DNA of 64,000 nucleotides from an uncultured Planctomycetales bacterium (GTDB lineage Bacteria; Planctomycetota; Planctomycetia; Isosphaerales; Isosphaeraceae): contig CAIYJE010000095.1 in NCBI GenBank assembly GCA_903926465.1, forward strand, positions 35,521-99,520, written 5' to 3'. Both the position numbers and the translations under genes were made by a program. The notes below the pieces were generated by a model, which was not told where the DNA came from, did no database searches, and saw only the letters and a program-made list of their open reading frames with translations. How positions within the stretch are numbered: the stretch's first letter is position 1; each line of letters starts with the position of its first letter. Shown here one piece after another: positions 45,093 through 55,126 of the stretch.

Positions 45093-45755
45093 TCAGGAAG
45101 TGATGCCAAGACGAGGACAAAGTTCAGCCAATGCGCAGTTTTTGCACGACGGCTTTCGAGAAATACACGTGGTTCGCCCGTGTGCGATCAAACGGTGACT
45201 GAAGTCGACCCATTCCTTTTTGGGAAGCAGGGCGACCAGATCCCGTTCGATCTGTTCAGGGTTCACAGACTGTGTGAGCCCCAGCCGGAAAGATAACCTT
45301 TTGACATGGGTATCCACCACCACGCCAGAGGCAATTCCAAACGCCGTACCAAGTACGACATTGGCTGTCTTCCGCCCAACGCCCGGCAGTTCTGTCAACG
45401 CCTGAAGATCTTGGGGAACTTCCCCTGCGTGGTCCTTTACCAAGGCCTGGGCCATACCAATCAGGTTTCGAGCCTTCGCTCGAAAAAAACCTGTCGCATG
45501 AATCAGACGCTCAACCTCCTCGGGTTCGGCGAGTGCCAGGGCCTTGGCGTCTGGAAACCTTTGGAACAACGAGGGGGTTACTTCGTTTACCTTCTTGTCT
45601 GTGCATTGCGCAGAGAGAATAGTAGCCGCAAGAAGCTGGAACGGATTGGCGTGAACCAACGCGCAGAAGACATCGGGATAGGCAAGTTTCAATTCACGAA
45701 GCACACGCGCCGCAAAATGCCGAGGTGCCTGAATGTCCGGATTTGCCTTTTTCAT
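45093..45755 (-). CDS. nth: Endonuclease III
   Basis: 220 residues. The helix-hairpin-helix [12 protein letters not shown] carries the catalytic Lys, and VDTHVKRLS the catalytic Asp. The [4Fe-4S] loop is [17 protein letters not shown] (C-x6-C-x2-C-x5-C). It removes oxidised pyrimidines and cleaves the resulting abasic site in base excision repair. It is the first gene of the nth-metF-queG minus-strand set and divergent from the LON-domain gene. Confidence 0.97.
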   Translation of the reverse strand: MKKANPDIQAPRHFAARVLRELKLAYPDVFCALVHANPFQLLAATILSAQCTDKKVNEVTPSLFQRFPDAKALALAEPEEVERLIHATGFFRAKARNLIGMAQALVKDHAGEVPQDLQALTELPGVGRKTANVVLGTAFGIASGVVVDTHVKRLSFRLGLTQSVNPEQIERDLVALLPKKEWVDFSHRLIAHGRTTCISRKPSCKNCALAELCPRLGITS

Positions 45756-45958
45756 AGCTCGACACCAAAATCAGTCCGATCGAGAGTAAACTTGAAGCCG
45801 GTTTGCAAGGACTTGTCGATCTAAGACGAACACCTACAATCGGTGGACATTCGGTCTCTACAAGAATAGCGTGCAGCACAGAGACTGGCCACAGGCTCAA
45901 AACCTGTCCAGGCAGGCTCGGCTGGTTGTTCGACTGTTTCCCGGATAAATCGTGCCCC

Positions 45959-46624
45959 ATGAATGATGATTTTGACCTGAAAAACTTCCAGGGGGTCACG
46001 CGATTATTTCCGTTGCGGCAGCTCGTCATGTTTCCGCATGTGATGCTGCCACTTCATATCTTCGAGCCGCGTTATCGGCAAATGACCGAACACGCGCTTG
46101 AAGATGATCGTTTGATCACAATGATTCAAAGTCTGGGAGTAAGCGGAGCCAGCTCTGGAATTGCGACGGTTGGTTGCCTTGGTCGCATCTTCCGCAATGA
46201 TCGCTTGCCCGATGGCTGCTTCAACATCCTGTTGCTTGGCAAGACCAGGGTCCAAATCAAAAAAGAACTGACGGTTTCAACGCTCTATCGACAGGCTGAG
46301 GTCGAAGTTCTGGATGAGATCGATGATCAGGTGGCTGATCCCGAGTTGCGTGATCGTTTGATCTGGTACTTTGAGCGGTTACACTCAACTTCGCTTGAAC
46401 CCGAACTTGGAAAGTTGCTTCGGCTCGAAATGACATTGGGAACGCTCTGCGATATCCTGGCTCATTCAGCCAAGTTTTCCGCGGAAATCAAGCAATCTCT
46501 TCTGGAAGAAAATCACGTTCCGGCTCGGTGCGAGGCACTGCTCGACCTCATGGCCAGGGAATTGCGAATCCAGAAGGGTGTGGAGCCGTTTCGTGTATTC
46601 CCACCCCCTTTCAGCCTGAATTGA
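45959..46624 (+). CDS. LON substrate-binding domain protein
   Basis: 221 residues from ATG 45959; an extension to 45803 adds 52 residues without family similarity. It starts with the Lon N-terminal domain: [30 protein letters not shown], then [26 protein letters not shown]. The ATPase and protease domains of Lon are absent. Stand-alone LON-domain proteins bind substrates or misfolded proteins; the exact role is unknown. It lies 112 bp before folE on the same strand. Confidence 0.9.
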   Translation: MNDDFDLKNFQGVTRLFPLRQLVMFPHVMLPLHIFEPRYRQMTEHALEDDRLITMIQSLGVSGASSGIATVGCLGRIFRNDRLPDGCFNILLLGKTRVQIKKELTVSTLYRQAEVEVLDEIDDQVADPELRDRLIWYFERLHSTSLEPELGKLLRLEMTLGTLCDILAHSAKFSAEIKQSLLEENHVPARCEALLDLMARELRIQKGVEPFRVFPPPFSLN

Positions 46625-46736
46625 CTCCGGGCCAATCCACTCTAGAACCCGACCCAATGAAATAGTGGCCCCCAATGCATCGTCACACCCCCATGATCCT
46701 AGTTACGAATCATTCAGAAATCTGAACGAGGACCAC

Positions 46737-47396
46737 GTGTCAAAACCCTCTGAAAAATCGAAATCTGCGAACGGCTTTGAGCACATGGCAAGCGCCCATG
46801 ACGAGTCTAGTCCAGACCGTTTTCACTCGGTGGTAGACCTGGATCGGATTCGGGCTGCCGTTCGTGAAATTCTTGCCGCGGTTGGAGAGAACCCAGACCG
46901 TGAAGGGCTCTTGGAAACCCCAGACCGGGTTGCCCGCATGTATGCGGAAATGCTCTCAGGGTTACACGTCGATCCCCGGCACTACCTCGAAAAAACCTTC
47001 ACGCAAACCTATGACGAGATGGTTCTGGTCCGGGATATTGATTTCGCCAGTATGTGCGAGCACCATTTGCTCCCGTTCACCGGAAAAGTGCACGTGGCGT
47101 ACATTCCCCTGGGGCAGGTTGTCGGTCTTTCCAAGATCCCCAGAGTGGTCGAAACTCTTGCCCGCCGCCCCCAGCTCCAGGAACGCCTGACCCAGCAAAT
47201 TGCCGAACTTCTGATGACGACCCTGCAGGCAAAAGGGGTAGCGGTGGTGATCGAAGGCAGCCACAGTTGCATGACCATTCGCGGCGTTCGCAAGCCTGGT
47301 AGCAGTATGGTGACCAGCGCCATGCTCGGGACATTCCGAGACAATCACGCCACTCGAACAGAATTCCTCTCCCTGATCCGGAAAAGTGTAGACTGA
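46737..47396 (+). CDS. folE: GTP cyclohydrolase I
   Basis: 219 residues from a GTG start that has ACGAGGA upstream; an in-frame GTG at 46665 adds 24 non-conserved residues. The zinc and catalytic motifs are clear: [22 protein letters not shown] and [12 protein letters not shown]. It converts GTP to dihydroneopterin triphosphate, the entry to tetrahydrofolate, pterin and queuosine precursors. The first 30 residues are poorly conserved. It is probably co-transcribed with the LON-domain gene. Confidence 0.96.
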   Translation: MSKPSEKSKSANGFEHMASAHDESSPDRFHSVVDLDRIRAAVREILAAVGENPDREGLLETPDRVARMYAEMLSGLHVDPRHYLEKTFTQTYDEMVLVRDIDFASMCEHHLLPFTGKVHVAYIPLGQVVGLSKIPRVVETLARRPQLQERLTQQIAELLMTTLQAKGVAVVIEGSHSCMTIRGVRKPGSSMVTSAMLGTFRDNHATRTEFLSLIRKSVD

Positions 47397-47425
47397 GAGA
47401 GCGGAACCGGGCTGGAACTGAGATT

Positions 47426-50392
47426 TTGCTCCGCAACTTGAGAGAGGGACCCTTGGAGGAGCAACAATCTCGTATTTATGATGACCTGAGGGGCTTGATT
47501 GGTGGTGAACTCTCCTTCACGCCCCTTTCCATAGCACCGTACCGCTATGATGCTGGACTTTACGAGGTCTCTCCACTCGGGGTTGTCGCTCCCAGGTCCG
47601 AGGCTGAGCTTGCGGCGCTGGTTCGTTATGCCTCGGATCAAGAGATCTCGCTTCATCCCAGAGGCGCGGGTACAGGCCAATCTGGTGGCTGTCTTGGTGG
47701 TGGACTGGTTGTCGATCTGAGCCGGCATTTCCGGAGAATTCGACTGGAGGGAAACGATGTCGTTGCCGAAGCTGGCGCGGTGGTCGACTCCGTTAACCTG
47801 CTGCTTGGCTTCAGGGGGCGCCAACTGGCTGTTGAGCCAGAGAATCCGGAAGCCTCAACGATTGGTGGCCTGATTTCCAGAGACGCTCATGGCCGGAACA
47901 GCCATCGAGTCGGGTCGTTTGGAGATCAGGTGATTTCCCTGCGCGGGGTCTTATCCAACGGTGAGATCGTCACGCTTGTTCCATCCTTGGGATCTACCGC
48001 TGACTTTGATGAGAGCGATAGCCTTGGGCGACTCAAGAGCCGCTTGAAGGTGGTTGCCCAGTGGTCTGGCAGTCCGTTGGTATCCGACGCACTGGGCCAC
48101 GTCGTCGATGGCTGTCCCCGGTTTGATGCGCTGGAGTCAAACGGTCGGATAGATCTTCCGAAACTGGTGGCCGGTTCCCTCGGAACATTGATGATTGTGA
48201 CCGAGGCCACCCTGGTAACCAGGCTGATTCCTCGATCGACGGCCCTGGTTTTACTACCATTCAGCCGCCTTGTGGATGCCGCCGAGGCAGTGGGTTCGGT
48301 TCTGGCCAGTGCCGCCGAAAGTTGCGAACTGTTTGATGGGCGAACGTTGAACCTGGCACGCGAAAACTCCTCCACAATCCGAGAACTGCTGCCGGAAACC
48401 TCCGATGGCTTGCTTCTGGTCTGTTTTGAGGGGCAGGTGGAATCTCAGGTGCTAGATTCGGCCAGGCGACTGGCTGATCGCTTTAGCGGATGGCCAAGCC
48501 TGGTCTCTGACCCTGTCGAGGTCTCTCAAAGATCCCAGATCGACCTGTTGCTCAAGCTCCGCCGCTCGGTGGATACGTTCCTGGCCAGAACCTCGGGTTC
48601 CATGAGGCCGGTTGAGCCCCTGGCTTCGCTACGAGTACCTCCATCGGCGCTTCCGAGCTTTCTCCTTCAGCTTCAAACGCTGATGCGGCAGACCGGAGTC
48701 TCGGCAACAATTGATGCCCAGGCGGCCCTTGGACAGGTTCGGTTCCGTCCGTTCCTGGATCTTTCCGATCCTGCGGGAATGGAACTGGTCGACCGGCTGG
48801 CGATGGATGCCATTGCGGCCGCTCACCGATGCGGTGGAACTGCGGCAATTGGCCGTCGGCCAGACCGAGGCATGTGGCTCAGGGACATTCTGGGCGATCG
48901 GTTAAACGCGGTCCGAGAAATCAAGTACGCCTTCGACCCCAAGAATCTGCTGAACCCGGACGTGCTTTCGGCCTCGCAGTCGCCATCACGTTCCTCGCGG
49001 TTGCGTTCCGTCCCCACCAATCAGGCCATTGAGAAACTGCTGATCACGTCGCAGGTGGGCAGCATGGTGCTGTCTTGGCCTGAAAAGTCTCGCGGGGAAC
49101 ATCTTGCCGCGTGTAATAACTGCGGGAGTTGCCGCTCAATTGAGCCACAACTGAGAATGTGCCCGGTTTTCCGGGCCACCAAGGCGGAAGCTGCGGCGCC
49201 TCGCTCCAAGGTCAATACACTCAGGCAAGTGGCGTCTGGAGTACTCGACCCTCGGGAATGGGGGTCCGACGAATTTCGTGCCCAGGCCGAACTTTGCGTG
49301 CATTGCAAACTCTGCGAATCGGAATGCCCATCGGGTGTGGATGTATCTGGATTGATGCTTGAGGCCAAGGCGGCCTACGTGGCGATTCACGGATTGACTC
49401 CAGAAGACTGGATGCTCGGCCGGATCGACCAGTGGGCCAGTGTGGCCAATCTCGCACCCAAGCTTTTCAACCGGATGCTGAACAGTCGTGTGGTCCGCTG
49501 GACCCTGCAACGAGCGTTTGGCCTTTCTCCCTCCCGGCAGTTGCCACAGGCCGAACGGGGTTCGTTCTTACAAAAGGCCGAGAAACTGGGCCTGACGAAG
49601 GCCAGGCCGCAGGAGCCTGGCCCCAGAATTGCTCTTTTTCTGGACATCTTCGCCAATCACTTTGATCATGAACTGGCCGACTGTCTGGTTTCCATCTTCC
49701 GCCACCTGGGCGTGAACTTGTTTATCCCTGCTTCACAACGGGGATGTGGGATGCCAGCCCTGGTGACTGGCGATATTGATCGTGCTCGAGATCTTGTCCA
49801 GGCTAACCTCAGAGTTCTGGGCAACGCTGTGCGTGATGGCTACACGGTTGTCACAGCCGAGCCAACGGCACTGCTGATGTTGAAGCGAGAGAGTCTTAGA
49901 CTCACGGATGATCTCGACGCCGCGCTGGTGGCCCAAAACTCCATGGACGCCGGCCAGTACCTGGTTGGGCTCCTTTCGCAAGGGAACACCCCACAGCCCA
50001 CTTCGCCGGTCCATGCCAGGGTTGGGTACCACCTGCCTTGCCACCTGCGTGCGCTTGATGTTGGCTCGCCGGGCCTGGAATTGATCCGCTCCATCCCGGG
50101 AATCGAGGTCGATTTCCTGGATCGTGGCTGCTCGGGGATGGCTGGAATTTACGGGCTCTCCGATCGCACCTATCGAGACTCGCTCAGAGCCGGTCGGTCT
50201 CTTCTGAAGACCTTGCGGCACGCGGATTATCATATTGGCTCCACCGAATGCTCCGCGTGCCGGATGCAAATGGAGCAGGGCTCGTCGAAACGGGTTCTAC
50301 ACCCCTTCAAATTGCTGGCGATGGGGTATGGATTGAATGTCGAGGTTCAGCGGCATCTCCAAGAGCCCAAACCTCGGCAGTCGCTTTCGTGA
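47426..50392 (+). CDS. FAD/Fe-S 2-hydroxyacid (D-2-hydroxyglutarate/D-lactate type) dehydrogenase
   Basis: Up to 988 residues. The FAD-binding domain has RGAGTGQSGGCLGGGLVVDL and NPEASTIGGLISRDAHGRNSHRVGSFGDQV. The FAD-oxidase C domain is followed near residue 555 by a ferredoxin-like segment with CNNCGSC and CVHCKLCESECP, two [4Fe-4S] sites. A CCG-type domain ends the protein (HLPCHLRALD and RGCSGMAGIYG). The fused layout matches YdiJ-type enzymes, which oxidise D-2-hydroxyglutarate or D-lactate and pass electrons to the respiratory chain. No ATG is available at the start: TTG codons at 47426, 47438 and 47453 compete, and the last has GAGGGA in front. Confidence 0.9.
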   Translation: MLRNLREGPLEEQQSRIYDDLRGLIGGELSFTPLSIAPYRYDAGLYEVSPLGVVAPRSEAELAALVRYASDQEISLHPRGAGTGQSGGCLGGGLVVDLSRHFRRIRLEGNDVVAEAGAVVDSVNLLLGFRGRQLAVEPENPEASTIGGLISRDAHGRNSHRVGSFGDQVISLRGVLSNGEIVTLVPSLGSTADFDESDSLGRLKSRLKVVAQWSGSPLVSDALGHVVDGCPRFDALESNGRIDLPKLVAGSLGTLMIVTEATLVTRLIPRSTALVLLPFSRLVDAAEAVGSVLASAAESCELFDGRTLNLARENSSTIRELLPETSDGLLLVCFEGQVESQVLDSARRLADRFSGWPSLVSDPVEVSQRSQIDLLLKLRRSVDTFLARTSGSMRPVEPLASLRVPPSALPSFLLQLQTLMRQTGVSATIDAQAALGQVRFRPFLDLSDPAGMELVDRLAMDAIAAAHRCGGTAAIGRRPDRGMWLRDILGDRLNAVREIKYAFDPKNLLNPDVLSASQSPSRSSRLRSVPTNQAIEKLLITSQVGSMVLSWPEKSRGEHLAACNNCGSCRSIEPQLRMCPVFRATKAEAAAPRSKVNTLRQVASGVLDPREWGSDEFRAQAELCVHCKLCESECPSGVDVSGLMLEAKAAYVAIHGLTPEDWMLGRIDQWASVANLAPKLFNRMLNSRVVRWTLQRAFGLSPSRQLPQAERGSFLQKAEKLGLTKARPQEPGPRIALFLDIFANHFDHELADCLVSIFRHLGVNLFIPASQRGCGMPALVTGDIDRARDLVQANLRVLGNAVRDGYTVVTAEPTALLMLKRESLRLTDDLDAALVAQNSMDAGQYLVGLLSQGNTPQPTSPVHARVGYHLPCHLRALDVGSPGLELIRSIPGIEVDFLDRGCSGMAGIYGLSDRTYRDSLRAGRSLLKTLRHADYHIGSTECSACRMQMEQGSSKRVLHPFKLLAMGYGLNVEVQRHLQEPKPRQSLS

Positions 50393-50666
50393 GCAGCCGC
50401 TTGCCTGGTTTCACCAGCACTCCCAGGCTTACAGGCAGGAAACGGCAGTGTACCGTGACTCACCTGCGACTCGGGTTGACGTGATCAACCACCCCGGCTA
50501 ACTTCCCGGCGTATCGTCGCGGGCTTGCCTCCTGCGCGGTTGAAATCGACCTTCAGACCTAGAACAACCACCACGAATATCCACCCGTCTTCAGGATTCG
50601 GTTTTTACCCTCAGGAGTAGCCGGACGTCATTCATCAGTGAATTGAACGTGGATCAAGGACGGTCC

Positions 50667-53600
50667 ATGACAAGATTCACTCAGCGGTCTCGGGGGTGTT
50701 CACGGGTGCGAACGCAGTATCGCTTTGTACTGTCGATCGGCCTGATTGGCCTTGTTCTGGCACTTCTTCCCACCACCAGTTTGTGGGGAGATGAGCCGGC
50801 AAGTCCTGATTCCTCGGTGCGCGCAGACGATAACGCTAACGCGACCGTGACGATGAAGGCGAATCGGATCCGGCACTGGGATTTTGGTGGTGACCGCTGG
50901 GTTTTGCTTGAGGGCGATGCCAGCGTCTTCACCGGAATAGATGGCCCTGTGCTGGCGCCCTCGGCGCTGGCCAGAGTCAGCCTGGAAGGTCAGGACGGCC
51001 AATCCGCACGGATTGATCTCTACTCCATGGACCTTGCAGCGGCCGAAGATCCGCTAAAACATGATCCAATCTTACAGTTGAACACACGTCAGCGTTTGAT
51101 GCTCCGCGCCCGCACTCCAGACGGCGTTGTGGCACTTCAGGAACCTCCACTAGGTTTCCGGACCCTGGCGGATGGGACACCACGGTCAAAAGCCACTGAG
51201 AATTCCGAAACACCCGGTCAAGCGACCGCCGGTAAGCCTCAATCCACGCAGATGGTTGCTCGGAACGTGAGTGCGGCGCCTCAGGCCCAGGCCGCCAACG
51301 GCTCCAAGCCTGCCGTCTCAGCGAACCGCGTGAGCGAGCCATCCAGTGACCTTGCACTTCTGGATCAAGCGGTCAACGAAGCCAGAAACGAACTTGGCGA
51401 TGCTTCCAACGATGCAACACGGCCTCAAACCGTGGCGGCCAACGCCCCGGTAGACAGTCCGGCTGCTCCAGTAGATCCGCGCGTCTCCAGAACGCAAATG
51501 CCAGGGTTTGACCCCAACGCGTTTCCCGGCGGAGGCTCTGGTGGGTCTATGATGCAGGAGGACCCTGCACCCAATGACCCGATTGATGCCGGTGGGATGC
51601 CTGGGGCACTCAACGATCTTGAGCCGCTGGACAGGGAAGATTTTGCCGAGCCCCCATCTGATGTCGAGCTGCCAGGTTCAATCAATCCTGACAGCCAACG
51701 AAGCTGGTCGATCAGTCCTCGTTATGGTGCGCGTCAGATTCAGCTTGATACGAGAACAACTGCCGATGGCCGAACCGCCTACATCATTCGCGGCGGCGTG
51801 ATCATTGTAAGTGAGGTTCCTGGACGTGGTCGGGTCGATCTCTCGGCCGACCATGCGGTTCTATGGACTCGAAAAGCGGCTGGAGGCGAAGATCTGGAGG
51901 CTCCCAATCCCGGTGGCGGCGCCATTTCTCAAGACGCCAGCCAAGAGCTAGAAGTTTATCTGGAAGGGGATGTCATCATCCGGAACGATCGGATGAAGTT
52001 CGCAGGGTCAGCCGATCAGTCCATGTTCAAAGCGAACTCGGCCTACTATGACTTCCGAACCGAACGGTTGGTTGCCCTCGACGCGGAAATCAACCTGTTC
52101 GCACCGGGGCTCATGAGCCCGATTCGAACCACATCGCCATTGATCAACCAGTATCGAGAGCAGATGGTTGGACCCGATGGCGGGATGATTCTCGGTACAC
52201 CTAGAATTACGGCCGAACAAAGCAGCACCACCGGCAGCCGATTCCCGCAGCCTGGATACCGGTTCAACAGCCGATCCGTAGACATCACGCAGATTGAAGA
52301 GCCCTTGCGTGACCCCTACAGCGGTGGAGAGGTTGCCGCCCCAAGGAGCCCGCTTGCTCCCAAGGAAAGCAACTGGCTGGTCGATTCCCGGTCCAACACG
52401 TACTACATGGGACCCGTTCCAGTCTTCTGGTGGCCACGCATCAAAGCCACCGATGATTTTGATCCACCGATCCGGAACCTGTCCTTCCGCTACGGCAATT
52501 ACTTTGGCTACCAGGTCATGACAGACTGGAACGCCTTCAAATTGCTCGGCATGCGGAAGCCCAGCAATATTGACACCTGGAACATCGACATTGACTACCT
52601 GAGCTTGCGTGGCCCCGCGCTCGGCAGTGAAGTTGGTTGGTTCGGTCGAGATATTGTGGGCGACATGTTAGACCCGTTTGGCAAGCGCGGACGCGTGGAC
52701 TATGCCGATCAGCCCTACTTCGGGTACTCCGATGCCTGGGGAATCATGGACAAGCACAACGACGTGCTGGGTCCAGGGCCGGCAGTGGTGACCAACGGTC
52801 CACCGGGCGCGGGCAAGGCTGGATACCAGCGAACCGATGTGCCGAGCTACCAGACCTACCGCGGACGCACACTGTTCCGTCACATGCAATCGTTGCTCGG
52901 ACCGAACGCTGAACCCGACGACGATTTCAGGGTTCAGGCGGAGATGGGTTCGTACACCGACCGCAACTTCCTTGAACAGTATTACAAGCGACTGTTCGAC
53001 TCGGGCCTCGACCAGAACACGCTGATCTACGGAACTTACCAGCACCGAAACCAGGCTCTGACGTTGACCGGCCAGGTCAACACCATGGACTGGATCACAG
53101 ACACGCAATGGTTGCCGAAGCTGGAATACTACCGGATCGGTGATTCGCTGCTCGACAACACGTTCAGCTACTCATCCAACTACGGTGTCGACTACGCGAA
53201 CGTTCATACGGCCACGGAAGTTAATAACCCGAATCTCTTCGCGTTTATCCCTTACGATCCCATCTCCAATACCAGCGGGCCGTGGAGTTCAGGTCGAGCC
53301 TGGACCACACAGCAGATGGAAATGCCGATCAATCTGGATGTGATCCGGATCATCCCCTATGGCCAGGGACAGTTCATGGGCTGGTCGAATCAGCTCAATA
53401 ACCAGCCCACGGGCCGAGCCTGGGGCGCGTTTGGCGTACGGGCCAACATGATGGCCTGGAAGCTATTCCCCACGGTTGAGAGTGAACTTTTCAATGTGCA
53501 TGGACTGGCTCACAAAATTAACCTGGACGTAGACCTTCGATCCGCCTACTCGAACGTGAGCCTGAACAGCCTGGGGATCCAGGACAATCTTGACGACGAC

Positions 53601-54395
53601 ACTTATGAATGGGTGCGCCGATATTTCGCACTCACGAATTACACAGGTGGCGTTCTGCCGGCCCAGTATGACCCCCGGTTCTTGTTGCTCAGACGGTCAC
53701 TGAACCCGGTGGTTTTTGCGCCCGATGTTCAGGGAACCATTTCCACCTTGAACATGGCTCTGCACCAGAGGCTCCAAACCAAGCGTGGTCCTGAGGGACG
53801 TCGAAGAATTGTGGATTACATGATTCTGGACCTCCAGTCGACCTTCTACCCGAACAGGAACCGAGACAACTTCGGCCAAGCGTTCGGCCAGACCATGTAC
53901 AATTACGAATGGTACCTTGGCGATCGAACGAGTTTCGTTTCGACTGGCTGGTTCGAATTCTGGGACATCAAAGGCAATCCGATTCTTGTGACGGATCCGC
54001 GTCACACCAATGATCCCTTTGGACTATCCGTGGTCACGGCGGGCCTTTCCATCAATCGGCCGCCCCGGGGCAACGTTTACCTGGGATACTCGATCGTGAA
54101 CACCGGACCGATCTCGACATCGGCCTTGAACTCGGCGTTCAATTACTGGCTGAGCCCCAAGTGGTATGGGTCCTTCGCCATGTCTTACGACTTCGGTAAC
54201 GGCATCTTGCTGGGAACCACATTCTCACTCACCAAGATCACCGCCGACTATCTGACATCGGTTGGCCTTTCGGTCGACCCACAGCGGCAAAACTATACGT
54301 TCGGGTTTGAAGTCGCGCCTCGTTTCAGTCCCACTGCAAAGCTTGGCTCGGCCGTAGGTACCCGGTTCGACTCCCGATTCGCTCCAACGCAATGA
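50667..54395 (+). CDS. LptD/OstA-like outer-membrane protein
   Basis: 1242 residues. The ATG at 50667 has AAGGA seven bases upstream. A leader helix (FVLSIGLIGLVLALLPTTSLW) precedes the mature protein. An OstA-type N-domain occupies about residues 50-140 and 350-490 (IIRGGVIIVSEVPGRGRVDLSADHAVLW and LEVYLEGDVIIRNDRMKF). It is split by 200 residues of Ala/Pro/Asn-rich sequence. A long aromatic-rich C-terminal beta-barrel follows. LptD inserts lipopolysaccharide or a similar glycolipid into the outer leaflet. The mature part contains no Cys, so it cannot form the disulfides of the E. coli protein. Confidence 0.82.
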   Translation: MTRFTQRSRGCSRVRTQYRFVLSIGLIGLVLALLPTTSLWGDEPASPDSSVRADDNANATVTMKANRIRHWDFGGDRWVLLEGDASVFTGIDGPVLAPSALARVSLEGQDGQSARIDLYSMDLAAAEDPLKHDPILQLNTRQRLMLRARTPDGVVALQEPPLGFRTLADGTPRSKATENSETPGQATAGKPQSTQMVARNVSAAPQAQAANGSKPAVSANRVSEPSSDLALLDQAVNEARNELGDASNDATRPQTVAANAPVDSPAAPVDPRVSRTQMPGFDPNAFPGGGSGGSMMQEDPAPNDPIDAGGMPGALNDLEPLDREDFAEPPSDVELPGSINPDSQRSWSISPRYGARQIQLDTRTTADGRTAYIIRGGVIIVSEVPGRGRVDLSADHAVLWTRKAAGGEDLEAPNPGGGAISQDASQELEVYLEGDVIIRNDRMKFAGSADQSMFKANSAYYDFRTERLVALDAEINLFAPGLMSPIRTTSPLINQYREQMVGPDGGMILGTPRITAEQSSTTGSRFPQPGYRFNSRSVDITQIEEPLRDPYSGGEVAAPRSPLAPKESNWLVDSRSNTYYMGPVPVFWWPRIKATDDFDPPIRNLSFRYGNYFGYQVMTDWNAFKLLGMRKPSNIDTWNIDIDYLSLRGPALGSEVGWFGRDIVGDMLDPFGKRGRVDYADQPYFGYSDAWGIMDKHNDVLGPGPAVVTNGPPGAGKAGYQRTDVPSYQTYRGRTLFRHMQSLLGPNAEPDDDFRVQAEMGSYTDRNFLEQYYKRLFDSGLDQNTLIYGTYQHRNQALTLTGQVNTMDWITDTQWLPKLEYYRIGDSLLDNTFSYSSNYGVDYANVHTATEVNNPNLFAFIPYDPISNTSGPWSSGRAWTTQQMEMPINLDVIRIIPYGQGQFMGWSNQLNNQPTGRAWGAFGVRANMMAWKLFPTVESELFNVHGLAHKINLDVDLRSAYSNVSLNSLGIQDNLDDDTYEWVRRYFALTNYTGGVLPAQYDPRFLLLRRSLNPVVFAPDVQGTISTLNMALHQRLQTKRGPEGRRRIVDYMILDLQSTFYPNRNRDNFGQAFGQTMYNYEWYLGDRTSFVSTGWFEFWDIKGNPILVTDPRHTNDPFGLSVVTAGLSINRPPRGNVYLGYSIVNTGPISTSALNSAFNYWLSPKWYGSFAMSYDFGNGILLGTTFSLTKITADYLTSVGLSVDPQRQNYTFGFEVAPRFSPTAKLGSAVGTRFDSRFAPTQ

Positions 54396-54925
54396 AATAC
54401 CCACACTTCGCCAAATACCGTGCTCGATCAGACGCGCAAGGCGAGTCAGTTTCACCCTCGGCCGTGGCTTCAAAAGCGACCGTGGGGCCGAGTACGGACG
54501 AAGAGCTTGAGGCTCGGCTTGCCGAGTTTGCAGAGACCGACCTGTGGACGCCACGCGTTGGTCGCAGGGATATGAGATCCAAGCTCTGGGCCGCGCTTCG
54601 GGGCCTGAAGCATGCCTTCCGTGGCGACTCCAGCTTTTTCGCGCACACCTATCGCGGCCTCTTCTTCGCAATCACCGCCTCACTCCTGGGCCTGGGTCCT
54701 CACCAGTGGTGCCTGATCGTTCTGGCTGGCGGCCTTGTTTTCATCGCCGAGTTGAACAACAGCGCGGTCGATACCTTGGCACGCGCCCTGGGAGATCCTG
54801 AGGCACCTGGCCCGCTTGTGGCACGAGAGATTGCCTCAGCCGGCGTGCTACTCTCGGTCCTGGTGTTCCTCGCCGTGGCGATCATCGTTCTGGTCACCAG
54901 GCTCACCGCGCTCTTTGGCTGGTAA
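54392..54925 (+). CDS. DgkA-type diacylglycerol/undecaprenol kinase with Asp substitutions
   Basis: 177 residues. A 60-residue polar N-terminal extension precedes the three-helix DgkA core (GLKHAFRGDSSFFAHTYRGLFFAITASL, then IAELNNSAVDTLARALGD). In E. coli DgkA the matching residues are Glu 28 (NEAAF) and the catalytic Glu 76 (NSAIE). Both positions are Asp here. A phosphotransfer role at the membrane remains plausible but altered catalysis should be considered. The ATG overlaps the stop of the LptD-like gene by four bases (ATGA), so the two form an operon. Confidence 0.82.
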   Translation: MKYPHFAKYRARSDAQGESVSPSAVASKATVGPSTDEELEARLAEFAETDLWTPRVGRRDMRSKLWAALRGLKHAFRGDSSFFAHTYRGLFFAITASLLGLGPHQWCLIVLAGGLVFIAELNNSAVDTLARALGDPEAPGPLVAREIASAGVLLSVLVFLAVAIIVLVTRLTALFGW

Positions 54926-54927
54926 AC

Positions 54928-54954
54928 GGGCTCACGTCAAGTGACCGGTTTTTT
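54928..54954 (+). terminator. Intrinsic terminator of the lptD-dgkA operon
   Basis: GG(C)TCAC pairs with GTGACC around a GTCAA loop and is followed by GGTTTTTT, starting two bases after the dgkA stop. Confidence 0.75.
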
Positions 54955-55049
54955 CGTGACGAACGCAGCTTTGTGCAATATACGCTTATAGCGGTTAACA
55001 TTTGCGTTGCTCACAGAGTGAACGCCTTTCCTGGTGTTCCTTTTCCGAA

Positions 55050-55126
55050 TGTAGGACAGCCGCCCTCGGCTGTCTCTGAATTTCTGGGCCGTTACGAAGA
55101 TGACAGCCGAGGGCGGCTGTCCTACA
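55050..55126. repeat. Nested palindromic repeat with 25-bp perfect arms
   Basis: The left arm (55050-55074, beginning TGTAGGACAGCCG) and right arm (55102-55126, ending CGGCTGTCCTACA) are exact reverse complements around a 27-base centre. Each arm is itself a palindrome (GACAGCCG-ccct-CGGCTGTC). A half copy lies at 4004-4027. Confidence 0.9.
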
